The notes under the pieces: model-generated
Databases searched by the model: none
What the model was told of the DNA's origin: nothing
What the model saw: only the letters and a program-made list of their open reading frames with translations
NCBI GenBank assembly: GCA_002471275.1
Contig: DKPQ01000019.1
Location: forward strand, 124,001-188,000
Length of the DNA stretch: 64,000 bases
Direction of reading: 5' to 3'
Source: Flammeovirgaceae bacterium UBA7330
GTDB lineage: Bacteria; Bacteroidota; Bacteroidia; Cytophagales; Cyclobacteriaceae
Made by a program: the position numbers and the translations under genes
Shown here: piece after piece, positions 54,601-63,109 of the stretch
Layout: the number at the start of each line of letters is the position of its first letter
How positions within the stretch are numbered: position 1 is the first letter of the stretch

Positions 54601-55384
54601 CTATGACGGCTACGATGGTAAGTCAAGGGTATGTGTAGTAATTGAAACAATCACATTACAAAAAAAGGCCGAGGAAGAGTTGAAGAAATCAGTGAGCATG
54701 GCTAAAGAGTTGTCCAAAATGCGTACCAATTTCGTGTCGATGGCTTCTCATCAGTTCCGCACTCCTCTGACAGTGATCAAGTCCAATATGCAGCTCATGG
54801 AAGCTGCCAAGGTTGATCATCCCATAGCGAAAAAGGTATCTGCCAGGCTTATCAACGAGGTAGACCGCCTGGTGGCCCTTGTAGAGGATATGTTGTTGAT
54901 TGGTAAGGTCCAGTCAGGCCATATGGAAGCTAAAATGGAGATGGTCAATCTTGTAGACCTAATCGATGATATCGCCAGAGATCTCAATGAAACACAAACT
55001 GATGGAAGAAAATTGATCCCCTCCATCCATGGTAAACCTCAGCTGATAAAAGGAGACCCCTCTTTGCTGCGTCATGCCATTCTCAACCTGGCCACCAATG
55101 CGTTTAAGTATTCACAAGGCAAGCCAGCTCCACAGCTGTATGTGCGGTTTGATGATCAGATAAAAATTGATGTTCAGGATTTTGGGATCGGTATCAAGGA
55201 GGAAGACAAGTCAAGGATTTTCAAGGATTTTTATCGAGCAGAGAATGCCAGAGAATTCAATGGTACAGGGCTGGGACTATCTGTTACCCGAGAGTTTCTC
55301 AATTTGAATAATTGCAAAATCGACTTGAAGAGTGAGATAGGGCAGGGTTCTACATTTACAATCATCTTTAACCACGTCAACTGA
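51695..55384 (+). CDS. multi-PAS soluble histidine kinase
   Basis: A 1229-residue kinase without membrane helices, thus cytoplasmic sensing. Six to eight PAS/PAC units cover ~1-990; four of them (~265-390, 390-505, 505-640, 640-760) are tandem homologues with the shared layout xxQxLxKVGWYEVD...EExxKxH...HPDD, the last having lost HPDD. HisKA follows with H1019 (SHQFRTPLTVIK), and HATPase carries NLATNAFKYSQ, QDFGIGI and GTGLGLSVTREF. Its stop overlaps the next start by one base. It probably phosphorylates both flanking receivers. Confidence 0.93.
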   Translation: MDQFTLLNTAYAILNFEKQEYVWSNEFYEHLGYTPGEVEPDLENIFSQIHPEDIGQVQQDYGNFLEGKPFSNPITCRLKDHNNGYRKCFIYAETQKSSDGDNILLIKVFDEESLGKNITIYQDALEQIRQDSSESISFNIERDIRVIDKVTQFANLGWWEHDKINNRLVASPNMYKLFDLDLGQEIDVNNIYEKIHVEDGTKIQQAMSQQAAEFVDEIRVVFRSGKTKWVHVKIEFTWVDGVLVKSFGIAQDVTQQKQTEQHLIRVQELAQVGWYEVDYQNMEDSRASDEFMKIHNYGSDEPNNKPDIETFLNKIHPDDRDNITYLKQIENPDFTQWAGEEYRVQDKDGHIKYVQAYGEIVRDKNGNPLKAIGVTVDVTKLKLSELHLQRVQGLSKVGWYEVDFLKPENSRVSEEYAKIHSFIEGDPFDPENYQKHVHPDDLYLIDRFNHPESLEDWSFLRFRMIDKYGTFHYFESHGEVMRSPEGEAIGYLGIVQNQTESVRLEMRLAEAQRQAKVAWFEIDTVNPSNNVYSDEFLKMHGNPSFELISDGEKYMSLVHPDDHENFAQFLQSDFEKIDHFKIEYRVKNDEGEYRNLRSVARLIEANKGFSRRIIGTIQDVTELKETEKRLKLAQKISKTGWFEYDLRNFENSRFSEEWLKMHDYSGFPESEQEYIAKVFPKERKQIPDSKTFIKSMPNGWENLEFRIMVGSGETRYISNTSQVVYDGDEPIKVFGVTRDVTEMREAQKDLFQSERRYRLLSETSRDIILLLEGKPGETRISYISDSVKSVLGFEKEELIGVKATDLFHPEDLEVYLRDYKPLLEKGEVIKPELRVKMKSGEYLWTEALTSPFIDGSQPKLRLSVRDISDRKIVEGELVRSNNDLTALIKATENLVFIINEDRVFEGFIAQKEKMVIPVSKIKGNHITDFWKGATGNSIVKIIETAFTHKKPFEVEYQEGSEWNRARAHHYDGYDGKSRVCVVIETITLQKKAEEELKKSVSMAKELSKMRTNFVSMASHQFRTPLTVIKSNMQLMEAAKVDHPIAKKVSARLINEVDRLVALVEDMLLIGKVQSGHMEAKMEMVNLVDLIDDIARDLNETQTDGRKLIPSIHGKPQLIKGDPSLLRHAILNLATNAFKYSQGKPAPQLYVRFDDQIKIDVQDFGIGIKEEDKSRIFKDFYRAENAREFNGTGLGLSVTREFLNLNNCKIDLKSEIGQGSTFTIIFNHVN

Positions 55385-56376
55385 TGGAACCCACCAACCA
55401 AAAGACCATTCTTATCGTGGATGATGAGCAGAATATCAGGGAAACACTACAGGACCTCCTGGAGATCCATGGTTACAATACTTTGGTTGCTCCCGATGGT
55501 GAAGCGGCCATGTTTGTAGCAGTAAGAGAATTGCCTGACCTGATCATTAGTGATGTAATGATGCCTAAAATGGATGGGTATGAACTGCTGGAGGTTATCC
55601 GTTCCTATAAAAAAACCAGGCATATACCCTTTCTCATGCTCACAGCCAAATCCGAAAGTGAGTACATGAGAAAAGGCATGTCAAAAGGAGCCGATGACTA
55701 CATCATTAAACCTTTTGAGCAATCAGATTTACTTGCCAGTGTCCGATATAGGCTTGAGCATCACAAAGCGCTTGTCGAAGAAGCGAAACTCAATGAGCTA
55801 AAACGTATCAAGATGGATCTGCACGATAACCTGCAGCAAACATTGCTTGGGTCTAAAATCATGGCTCAAAAGATCAAAGGCCAGGTGAAAGAACAGGAGG
55901 ACCTACAAAAAGACATCAACACACTGATCAACAACCTGGACCTTTCATTTATACATCTCAGGAATTTGCTGGATGGAAATCCCACAGAGCGCCTTGAAAT
56001 ACTTGGATTTAAGGAAACCCTGTCACAGCTGGTCAAAAGCTTTAAAAGTTATTCGAATATGGAGGTCAGCTTTAAAGATGACTGGGATATTGAAGTGTCA
56101 TTACCTGTTGCAGAACAGATCATTCCGGCTTTATCAGAAATATTATCCAATATTATTAAGCATTCGCAGGCTACAAAAATTAGTTTTACTCTATCTCAGC
56201 AAAGCAATAAATACATCATTGTAATAACAGACAATGGGGTAGGAATGGATTTAAAAGTTCATCAGAAATCACGTGGCTTATCAAACATCAATGATCGATT
56301 AAACCATGTGGGATCTTATATGCTTGATTCTGAGCTGGAAAACGGCACCCGATATGCAATTACTGTAGATATTTAA
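55384..56376 (+). CDS. receiver fused to HisKA_3-type kinase module
   Basis: A 330-residue protein with receiver first (1-125; acidic D13 D14, D57 in IISDVMMP, Lys in IKPF) and then a NarX/DesK-like module: dimerisation helix with KMDLHDNLQQTLLGSK (phosphorylatable His) and an HATPase with ITDNGVGMDL and GLSNINDRL. The order RR-HK is the inverse of usual hybrid kinases. It is co-translated with the multi-PAS kinase (ATG overlapping TGA) and may phosphorylate the AraC-type regulator or other targets. Confidence 0.93.
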   Translation: MEPTNQKTILIVDDEQNIRETLQDLLEIHGYNTLVAPDGEAAMFVAVRELPDLIISDVMMPKMDGYELLEVIRSYKKTRHIPFLMLTAKSESEYMRKGMSKGADDYIIKPFEQSDLLASVRYRLEHHKALVEEAKLNELKRIKMDLHDNLQQTLLGSKIMAQKIKGQVKEQEDLQKDINTLINNLDLSFIHLRNLLDGNPTERLEILGFKETLSQLVKSFKSYSNMEVSFKDDWDIEVSLPVAEQIIPALSEILSNIIKHSQATKISFTLSQQSNKYIIVITDNGVGMDLKVHQKSRGLSNINDRLNHVGSYMLDSELENGTRYAITVDI

Positions 56377-56380
56377 CTAC

Positions 56381-56707
56381 TCATCCAAAACTAAACCCGG
56401 GTGCAACCAATCGATTCCACTCCGGATGTTTTTTGATGTATTGAGCAACATACGGACATAAAGGAACCAGTTGCCTTCCTGACTGCTCTACTTCAGCAAG
56501 TGTTGCTTTGACCAATGCAGAGGCAATTCCTTTGCCTTCAAGCTCCTTGGGCACCTCTGTATGGGTCAAATAAATCTTGTTGTCTTTTGTTAAGATATAC
56601 TCAACACGAGGTTTCAATCCGTTGATATGAAACTCATACCTTTTCTGTTCCTCATTATTTATTAGCTGATGATTTTCCAAGTTGTATATTCCTCTTTTTG
56701 GAACCAA
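56381..56707 (-). CDS. small GNAT-family acetyltransferase (YjdJ/NATD1-like)
   Basis: A 108-residue protein of the single-domain N-acetyltransferase type with ILTKDNKIYLTHTEVPKELEGKGIASALVKATL, where EGKGIASAL is the acetyl-CoA loop, and the family's LVPLCPYVAQYIKKHPEW end. No ATG is present: the start is TTG at 56707, or possibly TTG at 56680. It lies 20 bp after the dienelactone hydrolase gene in the same direction. Confidence 0.9.
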   Translation of the reverse strand: MVPKRGIYNLENHQLINNEEQKRYEFHINGLKPRVEYILTKDNKIYLTHTEVPKELEGKGIASALVKATLAEVEQSGRQLVPLCPYVAQYIKKHPEWNRLVAPGFSFG

Positions 56708-56727
56708 TTTACCAAAAGATCATACAA

Positions 56728-57618
56728 CTAGCCCTTCAGCTTTGCATCAAAAAAATCGATAGTTCTTTTCCATGCCAAAGCAGCTGCCTCTTTATCAAAC
56801 CTGCCAGTGGTATCATTGTGAAATCCATGATTGGTGTTTGGATAGATATAGGCCTTATATTCTTTGTTATTGGCTTTTAATGCTTTTTCATAGTCAGGCC
56901 ATCCGGCATTGACGCGTGTATCGAGCTCCGCATATTGCAAGAGGAGAGGAGCCTGTATTTTAGGGACATCGGCAGGATCCGGTTGGCCTCCATAAAAAGG
57001 TACGGCCGCCGCCAGGTCAGGAACATTCACGGCCATCATGTTTGAGATCCACCCACCAAAACAAAATCCCACAACACCCACCTTGCCTGTACAGTCCGGA
57101 TGATCTCTCAGATACTCAAAGGCAGCAATAAAATCCTGCAACATCTCATTTCGATCCCTTTTACTTTGCATTTCCCGTCCCTCGTCATCGGTGCCCGGAT
57201 AGCCACCAAGAGGGGACAAGGCATCAGGAGAAATGGATAGATAACCTGCCAGTGCAGCTCGTCTTCCCACATCAGCAATGTGGGGGTTAAGTCCGCGATT
57301 TTCATGCACCACCACCACACCGGGCAGCTGGCCTTTGGATTCCTTAAGTCTCGATACCTGGGCATCAATGCTTCCACCTCCTTTAGGAGAATTATAACTT
57401 ATGCTACCAGTGATCAACCTTGGATCATCAGCCTTTACCTGGATATTGTCCTGGTAGTTGGGCATTACGAAACTCATCAGTGCTGGCAGGGTGATGCCGC
57501 CAACGGCATACGAGGATAGTCTGTCCATAAAAAGGCGTCGATCTATCCTGTTGTGCGCGTAGTCATCATACAGGTCAAATACTTCCTGACTGATGTCTTC
57601 CTTTCTGATATTCTTCAT
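56728..57618 (-). CDS. Tat-exported dienelactone hydrolase-like protein
   Basis: A 296-residue alpha/beta hydrolase of the dienelactone hydrolase/YghX type. The N-terminus has a twin-arginine-like region (RIDRRLFMDRLSSYAVGGITLPAL, ~26-49), so it may be exported. The catalytic Cys lies in VGFCFGGW, the Asp in YAELDTRVNAGW, and the His in YPNTNHGFHNDT. The usual dienelactone hydrolase is cytoplasmic and ~230 residues; this is the longer exported form. The natural substrate is unknown. Confidence 0.91.
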   Translation of the reverse strand: MKNIRKEDISQEVFDLYDDYAHNRIDRRLFMDRLSSYAVGGITLPALMSFVMPNYQDNIQVKADDPRLITGSISYNSPKGGGSIDAQVSRLKESKGQLPGVVVVHENRGLNPHIADVGRRAALAGYLSISPDALSPLGGYPGTDDEGREMQSKRDRNEMLQDFIAAFEYLRDHPDCTGKVGVVGFCFGGWISNMMAVNVPDLAAAVPFYGGQPDPADVPKIQAPLLLQYAELDTRVNAGWPDYEKALKANNKEYKAYIYPNTNHGFHNDTTGRFDKEAAALAWKRTIDFFDAKLKG

Positions 57619-57694
57619 GAGATAATTAGGGTTGTTACGGGTGTATAAGTAATTTAAGCATATCTCATGATAAATCGAAAATGGCTAGTGTAAA

Positions 57695-58381
57695 TCAGGC
57701 CAGCGAAAGTTTCCTTTTCCTTCTGTGATTCATGATCCTGATACTAAGTATTCCTATGACTGTAGGTAGTGTCCAGGGAATCAATTGCCATTCATTGGTC
57801 AAAATATTGGCCAGGAAACGACTGCCTCCAAAAGCAAAGAATGCCGTGTAAGCAGCAATTCCGGTTGTGATCATCCCTGAGTAATGAACTTTATACCAAT
57901 CTGGTTGTGAAGATTTCATTTCTCTTACACGCAACAATTCCCTGATGTCCAGTACAGCAAGACTTCCAAAGATGATCATTAGATATTTAGCGCTGGTTTC
58001 AACAAAAAACAATCCATAAACCAGTAAGGATCCACCCAGGAGTACAATAGCAATATGAAGGATCAAATACGTTAGCAGGAAAGTGCCTGTGTAAGTCTTC
58101 TTTGATTTCATTACGCCGATGGCATACCACAGTGGATTGGCGGTGACAAGACTTAAAAAGCCGAGTAAAAAGGCCAGGTTATACCTTCCGATAGCAAAGT
58201 TCTTCACACTCAATAAAAAGGCGGTAATCACTACAGCCCACATACAATAGACGTACCATTTGCCTATGGCAGTATGTAATCCTTTTCGCTTCTGTGCAAA
58301 CACAGGTATCCAAAACATGATGAGGCTTGCTGTACCTGCAATCACATGAATATAGAATAATGAGTCAATCAGTTTTTCCAT
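57695..58381 (-). CDS. multispanning membrane protein (DUF2306-like)
   Basis: A 228-residue protein with about seven hydrophobic segments. The first, FYIHVIAGTASLIMFWIPVFAQKRKGLHTAIGKWYVYCMW, with the HVIAG...RKGxxHxxxGKWYVY arrangement, resembles DUF2306-type heme- or quinone-related membrane proteins. The conserved His residues could bind heme. It lies between the hydrolase and the LytTR gene, all minus strand, with 76 and 108 bp gaps. No function established. Confidence 0.8.
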   Translation of the reverse strand: MEKLIDSLFYIHVIAGTASLIMFWIPVFAQKRKGLHTAIGKWYVYCMWAVVITAFLLSVKNFAIGRYNLAFLLGFLSLVTANPLWYAIGVMKSKKTYTGTFLLTYLILHIAIVLLGGSLLVYGLFFVETSAKYLMIIFGSLAVLDIRELLRVREMKSSQPDWYKVHYSGMITTGIAAYTAFFAFGGSRFLANILTNEWQLIPWTLPTVIGILSIRIMNHRRKRKLSLA

Positions 58382-58489
58382 TTGTTTTGCTTTTTGTCCA
58401 AGATTAGCGGATCAATAAAAGCAAATCAATTTACAGGGGCAGACAGCAAGGAATAGGGATGGTTGACAAGGTTTGTTATCAATGATACT

Positions 58490-59374
58490 TTAATCCAAGT
58501 GGCTTATTGCCGATTTTAGGTCATTGATATAGCTTCTTGAGACGGGAATGGATATTTCACCATCCTTCAATTTCAGCACCAGGCCCTGAGCGTTACCACT
58601 GACTTTGTCAACCTTGCGAAGATTTGTGATAAACGATCTATGACACCTGAAAAATATGTGTGAAGGCAAGTTGGTCTGGATAGCGGAAAGAGTGTTTCGG
58701 ATCAAAGATGTTTTGATGGTGTCATCTGCTTTGTGACGTATGGCCACATAATTATTCTGCGCCTCAAATGCATATATGTCATCCATTTCACAAGAGAAAT
58801 CCTCCGCATATTGGGAGGGAATACGAATTAGTTTCTTGCTTGTATGCTGGCTTCCAGGCTCCGATAGCTGTATTTCACCCGCTTGTCTGGCAAATCTGCT
58901 TGTGTTGCTGTAATAGATGATCAGACCACTCACTGATACGGGAAAAAATCCGATGGCAGCCGTTTTAATAAACAAATTGGAAAAGGCTTTCCAGCTAAAA
59001 ACCAATTGGCCATCTGTGAGGATCCAAAAGAGCAGGAAATTATAGAGGGTAATCACCACAATGAGTCCAAAAATGAAGACCAACCACTTGCCAAAAGTAA
59101 AAGAAGGGGCATCTTGTCTGATCTTCAGTACAAACGTGATAAACAGGTAGTATGTGAAACTTGCTATGAAGGTCGTCAACCCAAACCAGGTGGCCAATAA
59201 AACGATATTGCCCTGGTATTGACTCATTCCAAAAGGTTGAAAAAAGTATAGAAACAAACCCACAAAAAGCCCGATGAGTATGTTGGCCCGCACTTCCTGA
59301 CCTAAGTCACAGTTCCCGGGGAATGGGCTGGACAAAACATCAATGATTCTTTTCGATGCAGTAATAAGGTCCAA
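58490..59374 (-). CDS. membrane-bound LytTR-family regulator
   Basis: A 294-residue protein with four N-terminal membrane segments (~29-47, 59-79, 95-118, 130-155) and a C-terminal LytTR DNA-binding domain (~193-292) marked by CEMDDIYAFEAQNNYVAIRH, FFRCHRSFITNLRKVDKVSG and ISVPVSRSYINDL. No receiver domain is present, so it is a membrane-anchored regulator that may sense its signal in the membrane. It diverges from the next gene. Confidence 0.92.
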   Translation of the reverse strand: MDLITASKRIIDVLSSPFPGNCDLGQEVRANILIGLFVGLFLYFFQPFGMSQYQGNIVLLATWFGLTTFIASFTYYLFITFVLKIRQDAPSFTFGKWLVFIFGLIVVITLYNFLLFWILTDGQLVFSWKAFSNLFIKTAAIGFFPVSVSGLIIYYSNTSRFARQAGEIQLSEPGSQHTSKKLIRIPSQYAEDFSCEMDDIYAFEAQNNYVAIRHKADDTIKTSLIRNTLSAIQTNLPSHIFFRCHRSFITNLRKVDKVSGNAQGLVLKLKDGEISIPVSRSYINDLKSAISHLD

Positions 59375-59487
59375 GACAATGCTTAATGATTATATAGCTA
59401 ATTTAACCGCTGGAAGTATTATTCCTTTATTGATTGATTCAAAACTTGAGATTTAATTCCATTACCAAAATTCAGATTACCCAAAGT

Positions 59488-60264
59488 ATGAAAGCATTCA
59501 AACTTCTATTGCTCATTGGCCTTTGCCTCCCTAATGTCCTGAAGAGCCAGGACTCCTCTGCCTTCCGTTCCAAATACTATAAGCTTGTAGAGGGATCAGA
59601 AAACTCCGGTCGCTACCAGGTCATGTTGAGATCAGACATTGATACTACCTGGTATCGATGGGATCACAGAGGTTATTCATTTGGATTTGATAAGCGGAAA
59701 ACCCCTATGTATACGCATATTGATGGAATTATCAGCACACCATACATGGTACAGGTGAGGGGAAATGCAGAGGAAAGAAATAAAAAGCGATGGGGGTATC
59801 ATGTGTTTGAGGGCTACGCAAAAGATGATAGATCAAGGATTACCTTACTCGTCAATAAGCACGAAGAAGAGGGGAAAGCCGTTGCGGAAATGTATTACTA
59901 TGGCACTGTTTATAACCATTCACCCCAGGCTTACAACTGGTTGAGGATTGGTTCTGATGTCAGACAGCATTCTTATCTTTTTAGTCGCGACAAAGCTATC
60001 TTTTATGGCTCACTACAGCTTACCAATGCACTCACGTTGGGGAGAATAGGGAAGGAGGATCTGATGGACACCGAGCCAGCAAAAGACCATGAAAGTGTTG
60101 CTGAAGAGAGTGCGAAGTATGTCAACTATGAGTCCCTCAAAAACAGTGAGGACGGCACCATCTTTTATGATAAGGACAATGACATCGTGGTGATAAAAAT
60201 AAAAGGGGAGTGGCGCCAACTGGAAACCAAACCCCTTCCAAAAAAAGTCAAATATGATTTTTGA
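59488..60264 (+). CDS. exported protein of unknown function
   Basis: A 258-residue protein from the ATG at 59488, which gives a clean signal peptide (MKAFKLLLLIGLCLPNVLKSQ); an ATG 18 codons upstream would add a polar leader. The mature part is rich in Tyr and charged residues (YWYRWDHRGYSFGFDKRKTPMYTHIDG-like stretch) and in beta strands, without membrane segments or catalytic motifs I recognise. It is isolated between the LytTR gene and a sugar-metabolism operon. Confidence 0.75.
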   Translation: MKAFKLLLLIGLCLPNVLKSQDSSAFRSKYYKLVEGSENSGRYQVMLRSDIDTTWYRWDHRGYSFGFDKRKTPMYTHIDGIISTPYMVQVRGNAEERNKKRWGYHVFEGYAKDDRSRITLLVNKHEEEGKAVAEMYYYGTVYNHSPQAYNWLRIGSDVRQHSYLFSRDKAIFYGSLQLTNALTLGRIGKEDLMDTEPAKDHESVAEESAKYVNYESLKNSEDGTIFYDKDNDIVVIKIKGEWRQLETKPLPKKVKYDF

Positions 60265-60267
60265 TGC

Positions 60268-61152
60268 TTATGGCCAGTATTGAGCAAGTTTCTTTCTTAG
60301 GAAAGCTACGCTTCGTTCCAACTGATCCATACCATCCACACCGTCTTCGATGCTGATCCAGCTATCGAATCCTACTCTTTTGAGTTCGGTGAAGATGGCA
60401 TCGTAGTCATTCAGTCCTTTACCTATTTCACCGTGGGCCAATCGTTTGGCATAACCTTGTGAACCTCCTTCTTCTTTACGAAGATCTTCAATGGTTCCTT
60501 CTTTCAGGTATCGATCACTGGCATGCATGGTCACTACTCTGTCTGAGACTTTGTAGAGCAGCTCCAATGGATCTTCTCCCGCGATATAGGTATTACTTGG
60601 ATCGTAGTTCACACCAAAGTAAGGGTGGTGGATCTTGTCCACAAGCTTACTGAAAATGTCCATTTTCTGGGCAAATTCAGGGTATTCCCAAAAATCATCT
60701 TTGTAATGATTTTCAATGATCAGAGTAATGCCATGCTTCTCAGCATAGGGGAGACATTCCTCGATGCTGGAGGCTGCCAGGTCGATCCCCTGGTCAATGG
60801 TGAGCTCAGGCCTTCTTTGTCCGGAGAGAACCCGGCAATAGGAACCACCCAACGCATACGTCATGTCGATCCAAAACTTCTGTTTTTGGATCTCTTTCTT
60901 TCTGAAGCCTGCATCAGGGTGAGTGAAATCAGGTGAGCAGCACATCATGGGGATTTCCTTGCCGGCATCTTCTACCTGTTTCCTGAATTCAGGCCAGTTT
61001 TTTTCATCCTGCATTTCAATAAAACCGGCATACCACTCTAGCCCCTCTATATCAAGGGCAGTGGCCAGTTTGATCCATTCAGAAAGTTTCATGGATCCGT
61101 CCTTACATAGGGCTTGCATAAAAGCTTTTGGGAAAGCTGCGAGCTTCGGCAT
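60268..61152 (-). CDS. sugar phosphate isomerase/epimerase-like TIM barrel
   Basis: A 294-residue xylose-isomerase-like TIM barrel (AP endonuclease 2 family): EGLEWYAGF, then YAEKHGITLIIENHYKD, FGVNYDPSNTYIAGEDP and WISIEDGVDGMDQL supply Glu, His, Asp and Glu ligands for a divalent metal. No signal peptide is visible, so it is cytoplasmic. It lies 1 bp after the dehydrogenase gene and ends the operon. It probably epimerises or isomerises a keto sugar made by the dehydrogenase; the substrate is unknown. Confidence 0.9.
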   Translation of the reverse strand: MPKLAAFPKAFMQALCKDGSMKLSEWIKLATALDIEGLEWYAGFIEMQDEKNWPEFRKQVEDAGKEIPMMCCSPDFTHPDAGFRKKEIQKQKFWIDMTYALGGSYCRVLSGQRRPELTIDQGIDLAASSIEECLPYAEKHGITLIIENHYKDDFWEYPEFAQKMDIFSKLVDKIHHPYFGVNYDPSNTYIAGEDPLELLYKVSDRVVTMHASDRYLKEGTIEDLRKEEGGSQGYAKRLAHGEIGKGLNDYDAIFTELKRVGFDSWISIEDGVDGMDQLERSVAFLRKKLAQYWP

Positions 61153-61153
61153 A

Positions 61154-62182
61154 TCAAATAGGTTTTAGTACACTTTTTACAACTTGTTTATCATGCATCT
61201 GGGTAAATGCAGTGTGCCACTCGGAAATAGGCCATACACCACCAATGATAGGCTGTACGTCCAACTGTCCCGAGGCTAACAGTGCGATCACTCGCTCCCA
61301 AATCGGCCAGTTGTGGCTAAATGATCCCTGAAGGGTTACGTTCTTTTGAACCAGCGGGTCCAGGGAGAAGTCCAAAGGTTTCGGTCCCCATCCAACTTTG
61401 GTGATGTGACCATTTGGTCGCACCAACTGAAGGGCAGACTTTAGTGTGGCACTGATACCTGCCGTATCAATGATCACGTCAGCACCCATGCCGTCTCGCC
61501 ATTTGGCCCATTCTGTAGCATCACCCACGATAGGCTCGCATCCATAAGCATCCCTGGCAATGTCGAGTCTTTTCTGATCGGATTCCAAACCTGTCACTGC
61601 TACTTCGGCACCACACAGACGTGCCATAGCTGCACAAAGCAATCCTATGGTACCGGGACCAATGACAATCACCCGATCACCAGGTTTGATATTGCTATTG
61701 TTGACCACGCCATTATAGGCTACGCAGGAAGGTTCTGTAAGACAAGCCTGCTCAAATGCAAGATTATCGGGAACCTTGTGAAGACATCTGGCAGGTACAC
61801 GCACATATTTAGTCATGGCACCATTCACGCCATAGCCAAATCCTTTACGGGTGGGGTCCAGGTTGTAAAGGCCAATTTTCGACATCGGATTGTTTTGGTC
61901 AATGACCGCGGCTGTTTCGCTCACCACCCGGTCTCCAACATTCCATCCAACTACCCGGTCGCCTTTTTCGGCAATGGTTCCGCCGAATTCATGACCCAAT
62001 ACTACCGGATAATTCACCGGCCAGCTATGCGATGAGGTCCACTGATGAAGGTCACTACCGCAAACCCCTACATTGGCTACTTCCAACAATACATCTTCGT
62101 CGCCGATGCTGGGTTTTTCTATTTCTCTTAGGTCAACAGATCCTTTCTCAGGAGCGTAGTTGACAACTGCTGAAATACTCAT
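61154..62182 (-). CDS. zinc-dependent MDR sugar/polyol dehydrogenase
   Basis: A 342-residue medium-chain dehydrogenase of the sorbitol/threonine dehydrogenase branch. Catalytic zinc ligands are C41 (GVCGSDLHQW), H64 and E65 (VLGHEFGG). The coenzyme loop VIVIGPGTIGLLCAAMARLCG follows in the second half. The structural-zinc lobe usually carrying four Cys is replaced by a Cys-free loop (NNPMSKIGLYNLDPTRKGFG), so only the catalytic zinc is expected. It is flanked by the HUMPS gene (23 bp) and the epimerase gene (1 bp). A role in oxidising a sugar acid or polyol is inferred. Confidence 0.92.
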   Translation of the reverse strand: MSISAVVNYAPEKGSVDLREIEKPSIGDEDVLLEVANVGVCGSDLHQWTSSHSWPVNYPVVLGHEFGGTIAEKGDRVVGWNVGDRVVSETAAVIDQNNPMSKIGLYNLDPTRKGFGYGVNGAMTKYVRVPARCLHKVPDNLAFEQACLTEPSCVAYNGVVNNSNIKPGDRVIVIGPGTIGLLCAAMARLCGAEVAVTGLESDQKRLDIARDAYGCEPIVGDATEWAKWRDGMGADVIIDTAGISATLKSALQLVRPNGHITKVGWGPKPLDFSLDPLVQKNVTLQGSFSHNWPIWERVIALLASGQLDVQPIIGGVWPISEWHTAFTQMHDKQVVKSVLKPI

Positions 62183-62205
62183 TTCTTTTTGTGTTTATAT
62201 GTTTC

Positions 62206-62910
62206 TTACTTTCCTACAGGCACGTCGTCGTAGGAATGGATTTTTTCGCAGATCAGTCGAAGGGATGCCTCCAGATTTCCATCTGCTGTTTTAAATGCGT
62301 CAGCATCTACAGTTAGGGGAGCTCCAAGCACCACTAGGGGAGCACCATACTCCGGACACTGGATGGCCTGCTCAAGGCTAAGACCTCCTACAGCCTGTAC
62401 TGGAACATTCACAGCAGCAACAATTTCTTTTAGCTCGTCTAGAGGGCTGGGCATTCTCTTACCTGCAGCAGCAATGCCTCGTCGCTCATCATATCCTATG
62501 TGATGAATGATATAGCCACAACCCAGGTCTTCAAGGCGTTTAGCACCATCGATCATGTTGGGATAAGCCAGGTTGTCACCCATTACACTACCCCCAAAAT
62601 CTTTACCTGCCTGTACCACACACTTAATGGTCTCTTCATGAGCCTGTGCCATCACCACTACGTGGGTAGCACCTGCTTTAAACATCATTTCAGCTTCCAG
62701 ATAACCACCATCCATGGTCTTAAGGTCAGCTACAATGGGAACATCAGGAAATGCTTCTCTTAGTCTACGCACGCCGTGCAGGCCTTCCGCCAGGATCATG
62801 GGTGTACCAGCTTCCAGCCAGTCCACACCGGCTCGCATGGCCATGTGAGCGGTTTCCAATGCTTCGTCCATATCAATAATATCCAGCGATATCTGTACAA
62901 TAGGTTTCAT
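62206..62910 (-). CDS. HUMPS-family decarboxylase/hexulose-phosphate synthase-like
   Basis: A 234-residue (beta/alpha)8 protein of the orotidine-phosphate decarboxylase superfamily, HUMPS/KGPDC branch. The active-site motif is present: D10 (QISLDIIDMDEAL), E33 (WLEAGTP) and D62-x-K64-x-x-D67 (ADLKTMDGG). The end VQAVGGLSLEQAI holds the phosphate loop. Relatives either decarboxylate 3-keto-L-gulonate-6-phosphate or condense formaldehyde with ribulose-5-phosphate. Context with a dehydrogenase and epimerase favours sugar-acid catabolism. It is the first gene of the operon. Confidence 0.9.
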   Translation of the reverse strand: MKPIVQISLDIIDMDEALETAHMAMRAGVDWLEAGTPMILAEGLHGVRRLREAFPDVPIVADLKTMDGGYLEAEMMFKAGATHVVVMAQAHEETIKCVVQAGKDFGGSVMGDNLAYPNMIDGAKRLEDLGCGYIIHHIGYDERRGIAAAGKRMPSPLDELKEIVAAVNVPVQAVGGLSLEQAIQCPEYGAPLVVLGAPLTVDADAFKTADGNLEASLRLICEKIHSYDDVPVGK

Positions 62911-63109
62911 TTGGTAAGGGTATATGTTTTGTAAATAAAGTCGTGAAAGTAAGAAAAATTATAGGAGTTTAAGTTACCTGAAAAGGGAAAATTGAGCGCT
63001 TATCAATTATAGAATTTCAGAATAGTCCTATGGACGAAAAATGTCGTATTACAAAGTTACAGGATTCGTTACTTAACAGGTGATCTTTATTCAATCAATT
63101 ATGAGTGAT

